From the NCBI GenBank assembly GCA_958296015.1, contig CATQIH010000044.1, positions 1 to 64,000 on the forward strand: 64,000 nt of DNA. The letters run 5' to 3'. Under the pieces are notes generated by a model. It was not told where the DNA came from and made no database searches. It worked only from the letters and a program-made list of their open reading frames with translations. The position numbers were made by a program, and so were the translations under genes. The DNA comes from Cyclobacteriaceae bacterium (lineage in GTDB: Bacteria > Bacteroidota > Bacteroidia > Cytophagales > Cyclobacteriaceae). Of this stretch, positions 8,479-17,360 are shown piece by piece; positions within the stretch are counted from its first letter, which is position 1, and each line of letters opens with the position of its first letter.

Positions 8479-11061
8479 TCACTCATCCTTCAAGCACTCT
8501 ACAGGATTTACCCTGGCAGCTTTCACCGTTTGCAGCCCTACCGTAAACCAGGCGATGAGTAATGCCAGTAATCCCGCCCCGGCAAAGTACCACCACCGTA
8601 GGTCAATATGGAAGGCAAAGTCTTGCAGCCACCACTGGGCGATGAAGTAACTGATGGGTAGAGCAATGACAATAGCCACCAGCACCATCTTGGTGAAGTC
8701 GCCGGATAGCAAACGGACAATACCGAAGTCACTGGCACCAAGGATTTTTCGGATGCCGATTTCTTTCAGCCGACGTTCAGCAGTAAAAGCAGCGAGACCG
8801 AACAAACCCAGACAGGAAATGAGGATGGCGATGCCCGCGAAGTATCTGGAAAGGGTAGATACACGCTGTTCAGCAACGTATTGAGCCTGATATTCCTGGT
8901 CTAAAAACTGATAATCAAAAGGGAATCCGGGGTAGAATGTCTGAAAAAGCGGTTGTAGTTGATTAATGGTTTCCTGTTCTTTACCTGCTTCAATTTTGAC
9001 TGCAATCTCCCAGGTATTTTGAGGGTTTAACCAAAAAATAATCGGCTTGATCTTTTCATGCAATGACTCAAAATGAAAATCTTTGGCTACACCGATGATT
9101 TCCATTGCTTCATCTCCCCACGTTATTACCTTACCGATCGGATCGGTAAAACCCATATGTTCAATCGCTGCTTCGTTGAAGATAACTTTGGCAGTATCCG
9201 TACTGAATGCTCTGGAGAATGTGCGCCCTGCTGCTATTTCCATTCCCAATAGTTCCAGCATGTCATAGTTTACCGGCATCATTTCAAACTCCGTTTTATC
9301 GTCAGGATTTTTGCCGGGCCATTGCACTCCATAGGAAGCGGCGATATGCCCGGTCATATCGTGGCCCATGCTGGATGCCCGCAGCACTCCGGGTAGTTTC
9401 CGGGCCTCGGCGAGAAAAGTTTCCAACTTGTCCTCTTCCCATCCTGCCCGGCGAACGTAGAGAATATTCTCTTTATCATAGCCCAGGTTCTTGGTTTGGG
9501 CAAATGCTATTTGTTTGTACACAACGAACACCGAAACGATCAGGATGATAGATAGGGTAAACTGTAAAACAACCAACCCTTTTCTGGCCCATAGTTCCCC
9601 GACCGATTTGTTCAGTGCTCCTTTCAGGACTTTCACCGGATTAAATGCCGAAAGATACAGTGCAGGATAGCTTCCGGCGATTATGCCGGTAACCAGCGTA
9701 ATAGCTAGTAGGGACAAGACCAGTGATGCATCAAAGTATAAGTATAGTTGCTTGCCGGTAATTTGATTGAATTGGGGAAGAAACAGCAGCACCAGCACGA
9801 TGGCCGTGATCAGCGATAACATGGCCATCAGCGTAGATTCTCCGAAATATTGAAAAACCAAGGAAGAGCGTCCGGCCCCTACCGCTTTTTTGATACCTAC
9901 TTCCTTCAACCTTCGGGACGCTTTGGCCGTGGACAAATTCATGAAGTTGATGCAGGCAATGAGCAATATAAAAACAGCAATCACCGAAAACAGCCTTACA
10001 TAGTCTATTCTGCCTCCCGCCTGTTGACCGTTTTCATAGTTACCGTATAAATAAGTTTTTGAATAAGGCGCAGCGAACAAAGTACGGTGCGTAATTTCAC
10101 CATTCGTCTTCCTTTTGACAAGATCGGCGATCTTTTTATTCAAAAGATTTACATCGGCTCCTGGCTTGAGCAGCACATAGGTTTCTGGCCAGGAAGTTTG
10201 CCAACGGGTAGCCCATCCTTCGTCCTCCAGAAAAATCTGAAATGACAAGACAAAATCAAATTGCATGGAAGAATTTTGAGGAACATCGGCAAAAATACCC
10301 GTAATTTGGTATTGCTCCTCGTGCTGCCATTCTATTGTTTTACCCACTACATTTTCGGTCGTGTTGAACAAATTCATGGCGAGGGTTTCAGAAATCACGA
10401 TAGCACTTCGGTTAGCAAGTACCTGACTGGCATCTCCTTGTTGGAGCGGAAAAGAAAATAACTTGAAAAAATTTCCCCCTGCGTACTGGCCAGTTGCCTG
10501 AATGTCTTTGTCATCCACCGAAAGCGTATAGCGATCAAGACCAAAACTGGCCACAGCATTTTCTACTTCCGGCATTTCATCTTCCAGGGTCTGTGCGGTA
10601 AGGCCAGGAACCCAGGTGGAGGTTACTATTTCACTATTCTCTACCCGATGTTGCATTACCTGGTAAAGCTGTGCATCATGCTCATGGAACTTATCCACAC
10701 TTAATTCATCATGCACCCAAAGGTAGATCAATAGCGCACATGCCAGACCGGACGACAACCCAATCAGGTTGATGAGGAAAGTACTTTTGTAGCGTTTAAA
10801 GTTGCGGAAGGTAAGCAGGAAGTTGTGTCGGATCATAGCGCGATGGTTTTGGGTGTGCTGTATTTTAAAAGATCGAATAAAAGCGGGACGAAAATGCAGC
10901 AGCACATTCCAAAAGAACTGCCACTGTGCTTTTTTGGGTGAATGTTCGTATTGCTGTTCAAAAAGCTCCACCATATTCCCCTCTATCTCTTCCAGATAAT
11001 CCTCCCGGCAAAACCAGCACAGGAAGCGAAGAACACTATGAGGTGGCAGCGGCTGTTTCAT
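8479..11061 (-). CDS. MacB/FtsX-type ABC transporter permease with permease-prefix domain
   Basis: The 860-aa product opens with a roughly 75-residue prefix (permease prefix domain 2; HSVLRFLCWFCREDYLEEIEG). Then comes TM1 (FLINLIGLSSGLACALLIYLW), a MacB_PCD periplasmic domain, three membrane helices, a second MacB_PCD domain and three more helices, ending VKAARVNPVECLKDE. This doubled FtsX layout is typical of Bacteroidota stress or antimicrobial-peptide permeases. No ATPase gene is adjacent. A PadR regulator gene lies about 55 bp upstream on the same strand, so the two form an operon. It is a close paralogue of the gene at 14994; their C-terminal parts are almost identical. Confidence 0.92.
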   Translation of the reverse strand: MKQPLPPHSVLRFLCWFCREDYLEEIEGNMVELFEQQYEHSPKKAQWQFFWNVLLHFRPAFIRSFKIQHTQNHRAMIRHNFLLTFRNFKRYKSTFLINLIGLSSGLACALLIYLWVHDELSVDKFHEHDAQLYQVMQHRVENSEIVTSTWVPGLTAQTLEDEMPEVENAVASFGLDRYTLSVDDKDIQATGQYAGGNFFKLFSFPLQQGDASQVLANRSAIVISETLAMNLFNTTENVVGKTIEWQHEEQYQITGIFADVPQNSSMQFDFVLSFQIFLEDEGWATRWQTSWPETYVLLKPGADVNLLNKKIADLVKRKTNGEITHRTLFAAPYSKTYLYGNYENGQQAGGRIDYVRLFSVIAVFILLIACINFMNLSTAKASRRLKEVGIKKAVGAGRSSLVFQYFGESTLMAMLSLITAIVLVLLFLPQFNQITGKQLYLYFDASLVLSLLAITLVTGIIAGSYPALYLSAFNPVKVLKGALNKSVGELWARKGLVVLQFTLSIILIVSVFVVYKQIAFAQTKNLGYDKENILYVRRAGWEEDKLETFLAEARKLPGVLRASSMGHDMTGHIAASYGVQWPGKNPDDKTEFEMMPVNYDMLELLGMEIAAGRTFSRAFSTDTAKVIFNEAAIEHMGFTDPIGKVITWGDEAMEIIGVAKDFHFESLHEKIKPIIFWLNPQNTWEIAVKIEAGKEQETINQLQPLFQTFYPGFPFDYQFLDQEYQAQYVAEQRVSTLSRYFAGIAILISCLGLFGLAAFTAERRLKEIGIRKILGASDFGIVRLLSGDFTKMVLVAIVIALPISYFIAQWWLQDFAFHIDLRWWYFAGAGLLALLIAWFTVGLQTVKAARVNPVECLKDE

Positions 11062-11116
11062 TCAGTGTTTCAGTTATTTAATCCTTCAGTCATTCAGTGC
11101 TTCAATCCTTTATTTG

Positions 11117-11443
11117 TCACCCAAAAGAAATCTTCGGAATCTGCTGATAGATACTTGTCCGCAAAGCATACTGCTGGTCCAGCACCCGCTTGCCCAGTGC
11201 GGTAATGGCATAAAACTTCTTTCTCCTACCTCCCCTATCCTGCGTGATGCCGCCAAAACGGGAGTTGACAAGCCCTTTGTCCTCCATGCGTTTCAGGGCT
11301 ACATGGATGGCACTGATGTTGAGCTTTTTGCTAAGCTTTGCTTCCAGGTTTTCCAGGATAGACACGCCATAGGCTTCGTCGTGCAGGGCAGCCACCATAA
11401 GCAGCACCAGTTCCTCAAATTCTCCAATAGATGGTTCTTTCAT
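11117..11443 (-). CDS. PadR family transcriptional regulator
   Basis: The 108-aa product has the PadR winged helix: IGEFEELVLLMVAALHDEAYG, the recognition helix region NISAIHVALKRMEDKGLV, and the wing GRRKKFYAITALGKRVL. It lacks the longer C-terminal coiled coil, as in the short PadR-s2 subgroup. It is the first gene of a two-gene unit with the FtsX permease and probably represses its own operon until a membrane stress signal or ligand binds. The family pairing of PadR with prefix-containing permeases is well known in Bacteroidota. Confidence 0.9.
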   Translation of the reverse strand: MKEPSIGEFEELVLLMVAALHDEAYGVSILENLEAKLSKKLNISAIHVALKRMEDKGLVNSRFGGITQDRGGRRKKFYAITALGKRVLDQQYALRTSIYQQIPKISFG

Positions 11444-11543
11444 GCAATCGTCATTTGCTTAACAATTGTAAACATAATCATTATTTTTACTTTTGCTAAG
11501 TAAATTAGTGAAATTTTTTTATAGTCGTCAGGTTTGTATTTAC

Positions 11544-11861
11544 TCATATCAATCGTCCCTCCCGCATGACACTTTTATAAAATGGCGTCATGCTGTACTT
11601 CGAGTTCCATTCTTTTTCCGAGTAAATCATAGGACTGATCACTTCTCCGGTTTCAAATTCCAGATCGTACAGAGGGTAAGTAATACGTTGTTCTGCTTCA
11701 TGAGAGATTTCATCCTTATTAAGGAGAATCAAAAAATCCCAGTCTGAATCTGACTTTGCATTCCCTCGCGCACGCGAACCGTACAAATAAATCTTAGCTT
11801 CCGGCTCTTGCTGTAAGACAAGAGATTTGATCTTTTGCACTATGTCTTGTGTTGGTTTCAT
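11544..11861 (-). CDS. Minimal nucleotidyltransferase domain protein (MNT-like)
   Basis: The ATG at 11861 gives 105 aa with the polymerase-beta-type nucleotidyltransferase signature IYLYGSRARGNAKSDSDWDFL: the GS motif, then D-x-D metal ligands. Proteins of this size usually act as the MNT antitoxin of HEPN/MNT pairs, adenylylating the HEPN ribonuclease. No HEPN gene is visible on either side, so this is an orphan. It diverges from the DUF4143 ATPase gene at 11936, and the palindrome at 11899 lies between the two starts. Function beyond the fold is uncertain. Confidence 0.8.
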   Translation of the reverse strand: MKPTQDIVQKIKSLVLQQEPEAKIYLYGSRARGNAKSDSDWDFLILLNKDEISHEAEQRITYPLYDLEFETGEVISPMIYSEKEWNSKYSMTPFYKSVMREGRLI

Positions 11862-11898
11862 CAAACAAATGTAACCATCTTTATTCTATGACTATTTA

Positions 11899-11935
11899 CC
11901 CTGCAAATTTAAAATTTATTTTTAAATTTGCAGGG
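11899..11935. promoter_or_regulatory. Perfect 16-bp palindrome with outward-facing -7-like boxes
   Basis: Two exactly complementary 16-nt arms (CCCTGCAAATTTAAAA and its complement) are separated by 5 nt (TTTAT). The right arm ends at the base before the ATPase ATG. Each arm contains TAAATTTG, which fits the Bacteroidota -7 consensus TAnnTTTG; the two boxes face outward toward the divergent ATPase and nucleotidyltransferase genes. No clear -33 TTTG element was found. It could be a divergent promoter with operator symmetry, or an RNA hairpin at the start codon. Confidence 0.6.
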
Positions 11936-13093
11936 ATGATAAAGCGTACAATTGAACAGGATTATGGTATTTCACTGGAAGAGTTTCCGGTCACGGGCAT
12001 CATTGGGCCGCGTCAGGTAGGTAAGACAACACTGGTAAAACATTGGGGCAGTCAACGTCCTGTCATTTACCTGGATTTAGAAAGAAATTCTGATCTCAAT
12101 AAGCTAAGCGATCCGGAGTTATTTCTTACTCAGCACACTGACAATATAGTAATTATGGATGAGGTACAACATCTGCCTGAGTTGTTTCCCCTGCTCCGTG
12201 CGCTGGTAGATGACCACAGGCAGCCCGGAAGATTTGTGATACTTGGATCGGCTTCTCCTACTCTGCTGCGACAAAGCTCTGAAAGCCTGGCAGGAAGAAT
12301 TAATTATTTAGAAATGTTTCCTCTCTCCTTGCTGGAAACCAAAGAAAGAATCACCGTACAATACTTATGGCTTTATGGAGGATTTCCCGAACCCATCTTG
12401 TCAGAAAATCCAATTTTCATTCAAAAGTGGTACCGTAATTTTGTGCAGCGTTATGTGCAACGGGATCTGCCCATGTACGGGCTTCCTGCTGATCCTAAAG
12501 TGACCAGACAGTTACTGCAAATGATAACTTCTACACACGGTAACATATTAAATTATAGCAGTTTTGCCAAATCATTAGGACTTACCGTTCCCACTATCAA
12601 AACGTATATCAGCTTTCTAACCAACGCTTTCCTGGTTTCTTTACTGTCTCCCTGGCACATAAATATCAAAAAGCGTCTGGTTAAATCTCCTAAAATCTAC
12701 ATTCGAGATTCAGGTATGTTGCATTATCTGTCTGGAATTACGTCTTATGATGCACTATTGGGAAATATCCTTGCGGGAAATTCATGGGAAGGATTTGTTA
12801 TCAACCAAATTGCTGCTGTATTAAAATCAGATGATGAGATGTACTATTATCGTACGCAAGATGGCTCTGAGATAGACGTATTGGTCCGAAGAAACAATCG
12901 CTGGCTGGCAGCTGCTGAAATTAAGCTCACCAACGCCCCCTCGCTTAGCAAAGGAACGTACGTTGCTATGGAAGATTTGGGTCTCGAAAAACTGTATGTC
13001 ATTACACCGGAAGCCGATACTTATCCTATTGCCAAAAATATTGAAGTAACCAATATCAGGCAGTTTATGACCGAGTTAGTTTTGCTGCTCTGA
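11936..13093 (+). CDS. AAA ATPase with DUF4143 domain
   Basis: I chose the ATG at 11936 (MIKRTIEQDYG, 385 aa) because the family begins just before the Walker A motif; the frame opens earlier but only across the palindrome. Walker A is GPRQVGKTT with K30, Walker B is NIVIMDEVQ, and sensor-1 is FVILGSAS. A winged-helix region follows, then DUF4143 with a nuclease-like core: D-I-D-V-L-V-type GSEIDVLVRR and AAEIKLT. These ATPases are abundant in Bacteroidota, often multicopy, and their role is unknown; a selfish or defence role has been suggested for related STAND-like proteins. There is no ribosome-binding sequence other than the hairpin itself. Confidence 0.86.
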   Translation: MIKRTIEQDYGISLEEFPVTGIIGPRQVGKTTLVKHWGSQRPVIYLDLERNSDLNKLSDPELFLTQHTDNIVIMDEVQHLPELFPLLRALVDDHRQPGRFVILGSASPTLLRQSSESLAGRINYLEMFPLSLLETKERITVQYLWLYGGFPEPILSENPIFIQKWYRNFVQRYVQRDLPMYGLPADPKVTRQLLQMITSTHGNILNYSSFAKSLGLTVPTIKTYISFLTNAFLVSLLSPWHINIKKRLVKSPKIYIRDSGMLHYLSGITSYDALLGNILAGNSWEGFVINQIAAVLKSDDEMYYYRTQDGSEIDVLVRRNNRWLAAAEIKLTNAPSLSKGTYVAMEDLGLEKLYVITPEADTYPIAKNIEVTNIRQFMTELVLLL

Positions 13094-13220
13094 TGGCATA
13101 GAAGCTAATAACAAGAAAATCCGCGCCTAAAAGACGTGGAATTCTTTACTATTTATATGATCAAGTTTACTCAAAATCAATAAGCCCGTTTTCGCGTATA
13201 TGATGATCTACGAGTCCTTG

Positions 13221-13964
13221 TTATTGCTTATTTACATTGCCCGATCCACTGGTTCTCATGTTGCTGACGGTGGCATCTCCCTGGTAGTTGAGGTCTGCCG
13301 AACCCGATATGCTGCCTTCTATAGATTTGTCGGCACTGATGTCAACATTTCCCGAGCCACTCATATCCACTGCGCACACCTCACTTTTTACGCCATAGGC
13401 TTTGATATTGCCGGAGCCAGACTTATCAATTGTTAGCCTGTTGGCATAGCCGGAAGCAGCCTTCAGGTTGCCGGAACCCGACATGGATACTTCAAAATCT
13501 TCGGCCTCGATGGTTGTCAGGGAAACATTGCCGCTTCCACTCAAATCAAGCGACAGGTTTTTGGCCTTGATGCCATCCTGACATTCCAGGTTGCCCGAAC
13601 CACTGTTGCTCAGGGTAAAATTAGGCGCAGAAAATGCCGATTTACAAACAAGGTTACCCGATCCGGAACCAGACACGCCTTCCAGGTTTTTGTATGTGAC
13701 GTATACCGTTGTGCGTATATTGTTGTAGTTTCCTCTTTTCATGTACACTTTGAGTACATCGCCTTTTACTTCTGTCACTATCTTTTCAGGGTCAACACCT
13801 TTTGCCTCAATGGTGACGGTATTTTCGTTTCCCTGCTCAATTTCCGTATCAAAGCTTCCACCAGCCTCGACGCTACGAAAATTACCTAATTTCCGGGTTT
13901 CGGTTCCCTGAGCAAATGCCGTGGTTGACCAGATCAGTACTGCTAAAAACATTAGATTTTTCAT
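13221..13964 (-). CDS. GIN domain-containing (DUF2807) secreted beta-helix protein
   Basis: The 247-aa product has a signal peptide (MKNLMFLAVLIWSTTAFAQ, cleavage after AFA). A head-GIN/DUF2807 domain follows, made of regularly spaced SGSGNL/SGSGNV turns about 20 residues apart, consistent with a right-handed beta-helix. The N-terminal part contains the usual RxLxxFxSVEAGGSFDTEIEQG block. Such proteins are exported to the periplasm or surface of Bacteroidota; the function is not established (annotated by others as putative auto-transporter adhesin). The gene is monocistronic. Confidence 0.9.
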   Translation of the reverse strand: MKNLMFLAVLIWSTTAFAQGTETRKLGNFRSVEAGGSFDTEIEQGNENTVTIEAKGVDPEKIVTEVKGDVLKVYMKRGNYNNIRTTVYVTYKNLEGVSGSGSGNLVCKSAFSAPNFTLSNSGSGNLECQDGIKAKNLSLDLSGSGNVSLTTIEAEDFEVSMSGSGNLKAASGYANRLTIDKSGSGNIKAYGVKSEVCAVDMSGSGNVDISADKSIEGSISGSADLNYQGDATVSNMRTSGSGNVNKQ

Positions 13965-14096
13965 GGTGTGTGTGTTTATGGTTTATTTTTATTGCTTTTA
14001 AATCAACATACATATGTAGTATTACTCAACACGCTTAATTTTGGAAAGGCAAAAGAAACACGTATCTTCACTATATAAAAACAGAAATTCATACGT

Positions 14097-14354
14097 ATGG
14101 AAAAGTTGACATTAAGTATTCAAAACAAGGAAAAAATAGCGCAAATTAAAGCTTTTGCCAAAGCGCACCAGACCAGTGTGAGCCGTTTATTCGAGAGCTA
14201 TATAGAATCGCTTCTCGCTTTTGACCGGGCAGAAGTAAAATTAAGCGATACACTTCAATCGCTTAAACAACCCGGAAAACGCCCCGACTACAAACAAATA
14301 GATCGTCATCTGACGCAACGCAGACAGCGGTCTTCTACAGAAAACCAAGGGTAA
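14097..14354 (+). CDS. DUF6364 family antitoxin-like protein
   Basis: The 85-aa product has an RHH-type N-terminus (MEKLTLSIQNKEKIAQIKAFAKAHQTSVSRLFESYI) and a basic disordered tail, as in DUF6364 antitoxins that precede PIN toxins. Its TAA overlaps by one base the ATG of a PIN-domain remnant (14354), the usual VapBC-like coupling. As the toxin is broken, this is an antitoxin left without an active partner. It probably binds its own promoter upstream of 14097. Confidence 0.8.
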   Translation: MEKLTLSIQNKEKIAQIKAFAKAHQTSVSRLFESYIESLLAFDRAEVKLSDTLQSLKQPGKRPDYKQIDRHLTQRRQRSSTENQG

Positions 14355-14574
14355 TGAGGCAGCTTTTTCTGGATACCAATATTTTGCTGTCTTTTCATTT
14401 CCATGATGCTGAAAAACGCCAGCAAATTACGAAGATGGCTTGCAATACGTATGTGCCCAAAGTGGTAATTGCGAGGTAACCATTACAACCAACAGTGCTG
14501 ATTTCTTTGCTTCCGAACTCCCTGTTATCGACCCACTCAATTTTGTCTTACAGTATGGAGGATGGATCAAATAA
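14354..14574 (+). pseudogene. PIN-domain toxin remnant (VapC-like), truncated and frameshifted
   Basis: From the ATG at 14354 the frame reads MRQLFLDTNILLSFHF, with the first PIN aspartate in the LDTN motif, and stops after 38 codons. A second frame from about 14470 to the TAA at 14572 supplies a plausible PIN C-terminus (CEVTITTNSADFFASELPVI...LNFVLQ). Together they cover only about 73 codons against about 135 in an intact toxin, so a large internal block with the middle acidic residues is gone. This is a deletion plus frame change, not a single sequencing slip. Confidence 0.72.
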
Positions 14575-14583
14575 TCCGCAGGA

Positions 14584-14718
14584 TTATCTTCGGCCTTGTC
14601 GGTTGTCAAAAAGTGTCAGTATATAGACGAAGATGCTATCATGGCTATACAGGAAGCTATGGTATTTATCTATCACACAACGACGAGCACCTTCCAGGCG
14701 ATCAGATTTTTGGTACAT
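14584..14718 (-). pseudogene. RelE/ParE-type toxin remnant (C-terminal part only)
   Basis: An ATG at 14718, inside the 3' end of the antitoxin gene, opens a 44-codon frame whose tail reads KYHSFLYSHDSIFVYILTLFDNRQG. This resembles the last strands of RelE/ParE toxins, where a similar DNRQ segment ends the protein. An intact toxin would be about 90-100 aa, so the N-terminal half is deleted. Its position after the antitoxin on the same strand supports the reading. The evidence is motif-level only. Confidence 0.55.
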
Positions 14719-14911
14719 GAGAAACAGTGTCACCCGACTTTGCCTGGGCCAATCCCCGTTGTGCTGACTCTTGTTGCTTATCTGTCAATTCTTCATAAAA
14801 ATCAGCTTCGTTTTGCTCGAGCAAAGCATTGATCTGCTCAATAATAGTTTGATTTTCTATTTGAGTAATACGCTCAATCAAACGAACTTTTTGCGCTTCT
14901 ATATTCATCAT
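14702..14911 (-). CDS. Type II antitoxin-like small protein
   Basis: The 69-aa, mostly helical and acidic product (IERITQIENQTIIEQINALLEQNEADFYEELTDKQQESAQRGLAQAKSG...) matches the compact antitoxins encoded before RelE/ParE toxins in Bacteroidota, which wrap the toxin rather than bind DNA through a large domain. The toxin frame that should follow survives only as a 3' remnant (14584-14718). No HTH motif is visible. Confidence 0.6.
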   Translation of the reverse strand: MMNIEAQKVRLIERITQIENQTIIEQINALLEQNEADFYEELTDKQQESAQRGLAQAKSGDTVSHVPKI

Positions 14912-14993
14912 GTTTATCAGTTAGTAAACTTAAATATAATCTTTTTTGTCTCATAAAACGTTGCCTGTCAAGTTTATTGCCCGTCTCTAACAT

Positions 14994-17360
14994 CTATTCA
15001 TCCTGCAAGCACTCCACCGGATTCACCCTGGCAGCTTTCACTGTTTGCAGACCTACCGTAAACCAGGCGATGAGCAATGCCAGTAAACCTGCTCCGGCAA
15101 AGTACCACCACTTCAAGTCTATGTGGAAAGCAAAGTCCTCTAACCACTGCCGTGCTAAGAAATAACTGAGAGGCAATGCAATGACAATGGCCATCAAAAC
15201 CATCTTGGTAAAATCGCCCGATAACAGACGCACAATGCCGAAGTCGCTGGCACCTAATATCTTGCGGATGCCAATCTCTTTCAATCTCCTTTCAGCGGTG
15301 AAAGCAGCCAGACCAAACAAGCCCAGGCAAGAGATAAGAATAGCGATGCCTGCAAAGTATTTTGATAGCGTGGAAACGCGCTGCTCGGCGGCGTAGAGGG
15401 CTTGGTAATCTGCATCCAGAAAGTGATAGTCCAATGGAAAACCAGGGTTATACGTTTGGTAAAAGGACTGAAGGGCAGCAATCGCCTCCTGCTCTTTTCC
15501 TGCTGCTATCTTCAGCATAACCGCATTGATATTATCCGGAGCGAACCTGATCATCAGCGGCTTGATTTCCTGGTAAAGACTTTCTACATGGAAGTCTTTC
15601 ACAACTCCAACGATATGCTTATCACCGGTGTAGTGCCCTATTGTTTCACCCACTGGATTTTTGAGTCCCATTATTTTGATCGCTGCTTCGTTAAAGACCA
15701 CAGCGGTACTGTCGGAGATAAAATCTTTGGAAAAAGATCGTCCTGCTTTCATGGTAAGCCCCAATATTTCCAGGGCATCATAGCCTACTGATACTTCATA
15801 GAAAGGAATATCATCATCTGGACTTTTCCCTTCCCAATCAATCCCGTAAGTAGTGCCCAAATGACCTACTTTAAATCCTGATTGTGCTGCATTGACGATA
15901 GAGGGCAGCGTTTTCACTTCATTTACAAACGTCTCTGTATTTTCAGCTGCTTTTCCTTCCAGCTTAAGGTACATGATATGCTCTTTGTCAAAGCCCAGAT
16001 TCTTGTGCTGTACAAAGGCTATTTGTTTGTACACCACCAGCACCGCGACAATCAGGATGACGGATAGGGTAAACTGAAAGACAACTAATCCTTTGCGTGC
16101 CCATACTTCTCCTAACGAAGTATTTAGCTTACCTTTTAATACAGCTGCCGGTTTAAAACCAGAGAGATAGAGTGCAGGATAGCTACCAGCCATCAAACCG
16201 GTAAAAAGGCTGATACCCAAAATTGCTACCACAAGATGGATGTCGAAGTGAAGGGCAAGTTGTTTTCCAGTCAGTTCGTTGAACTGAGGTAGCAAAAGCC
16301 CTGCTAGTACGATGGCAGTGAGTAGAGACAAAAATGTCATCAGCAGAGACTCGCCTAGGTATTGAATAACCAGCGTATTGCGTCCGGCACCAATGGCCTT
16401 TTTGATGCCTACTTCTTTGATCCTACGGGAAGCTTTGGCGGTAGAAAGGTTCATAAAGTTGATACAGGCAATGAGCAGGATGAACATGGCAATGATAGAA
16501 AATAAACGAACATACGTGATTCTCCCTCCTGCCTGCTTGCCGTTTTCGTACTTGCCATGCAGATAGTTCTCAGAGTAAGGTTTGACAAAAAGGGTGACAT
16601 TAGGTTCTCCAGCTTTATCACGCGCAAAGTGAGTAATCTTATCATTGAACTGCTCAATATTGACATCCTTATCCAAAACCAGATAAGTAATGGCGTAATT
16701 GTTATTCCAGAAAGGATACGTAACCATCTCATCCTGGAAGTAATCAAAGGGCATCACACAATCAAACTGAACGGAAGAGTTGGCAGGCACATCTTCAAAA
16801 ACGCCGGAGATGCGAAATTGTCCGGTAAAGTCTTCCACTTGCCATTCTACCGTCTTGCCAACCGCATTTTCTTCCGCACCGAATAATGTACCGGCCAGAG
16901 ACTGTGAAATAACCATAGCACTTTTATCAGCCAGCACCTGAGAAGGATCACCCTGAATAAGTTTGTAGGAAAAAATATTGAAAAAGTCCTGACTGGCAAA
17001 CTGGCCTTCTGCTTTGATATGCTTCTCGTCGACGCTAAGCGAAAACTGTCCAAACCAACGAGGTTCTGTTCCAGAAACAGCATATGTTATGCCGGGTATT
17101 TCTTCCTTCAAAGCATCGGCCAGCAAACCCGGTGTATCAGTCCAGGTTTCAATACCATTGGTATTCTGATGGCTGGCCATCACCTGATACAGCTGCGCAT
17201 CATTCTGATGAAACTTATCTATGCTCAACTCATCGTTGACCCACAGGTAGATCATCAGCGCACAGGCCAGTCCGGTAGACAGGCCGATCAGGTTGATCAG
17301 GAAGGTGCTTTTGAAACGTCGGAAGTTGCGGTAAATGAGTAACAAGTTGTGTCGGAACAT
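14994..17360 (-). CDS. MacB/FtsX-type ABC transporter permease (second paralogue, no prefix domain)
   Basis: The 788-aa product starts MFRHNLLLIYRNFRRFKSTF, directly before TM1 (FLINLIGLSTGLACALMIYLW), so it lacks the 75-residue prefix of its paralogue at 8479. Otherwise the layout is the same: MacB_PCD, three helices, MacB_PCD, three helices, ending VNPVECLQDE. The segment from ILISCLGLFGLAAFTAERRL to the C-terminus is nearly identical in the two proteins, and the DNA is also very similar there, pointing to recent duplication or gene conversion. No PadR gene precedes this copy and no ATPase is adjacent. It probably forms a mechanotransmission-type transporter with an ATPase encoded elsewhere. 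Confidence 0.92.
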   Translation of the reverse strand: MFRHNLLLIYRNFRRFKSTFLINLIGLSTGLACALMIYLWVNDELSIDKFHQNDAQLYQVMASHQNTNGIETWTDTPGLLADALKEEIPGITYAVSGTEPRWFGQFSLSVDEKHIKAEGQFASQDFFNIFSYKLIQGDPSQVLADKSAMVISQSLAGTLFGAEENAVGKTVEWQVEDFTGQFRISGVFEDVPANSSVQFDCVMPFDYFQDEMVTYPFWNNNYAITYLVLDKDVNIEQFNDKITHFARDKAGEPNVTLFVKPYSENYLHGKYENGKQAGGRITYVRLFSIIAMFILLIACINFMNLSTAKASRRIKEVGIKKAIGAGRNTLVIQYLGESLLMTFLSLLTAIVLAGLLLPQFNELTGKQLALHFDIHLVVAILGISLFTGLMAGSYPALYLSGFKPAAVLKGKLNTSLGEVWARKGLVVFQFTLSVILIVAVLVVYKQIAFVQHKNLGFDKEHIMYLKLEGKAAENTETFVNEVKTLPSIVNAAQSGFKVGHLGTTYGIDWEGKSPDDDIPFYEVSVGYDALEILGLTMKAGRSFSKDFISDSTAVVFNEAAIKIMGLKNPVGETIGHYTGDKHIVGVVKDFHVESLYQEIKPLMIRFAPDNINAVMLKIAAGKEQEAIAALQSFYQTYNPGFPLDYHFLDADYQALYAAEQRVSTLSKYFAGIAILISCLGLFGLAAFTAERRLKEIGIRKILGASDFGIVRLLSGDFTKMVLMAIVIALPLSYFLARQWLEDFAFHIDLKWWYFAGAGLLALLIAWFTVGLQTVKAARVNPVECLQDE

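Noticed and set aside
8479-17360. A composite transposon formed by the two FtsX genes
   Set aside because: No transposase, terminal inverted repeats or target duplications were seen; the flanks are ordinary paralogous genes.
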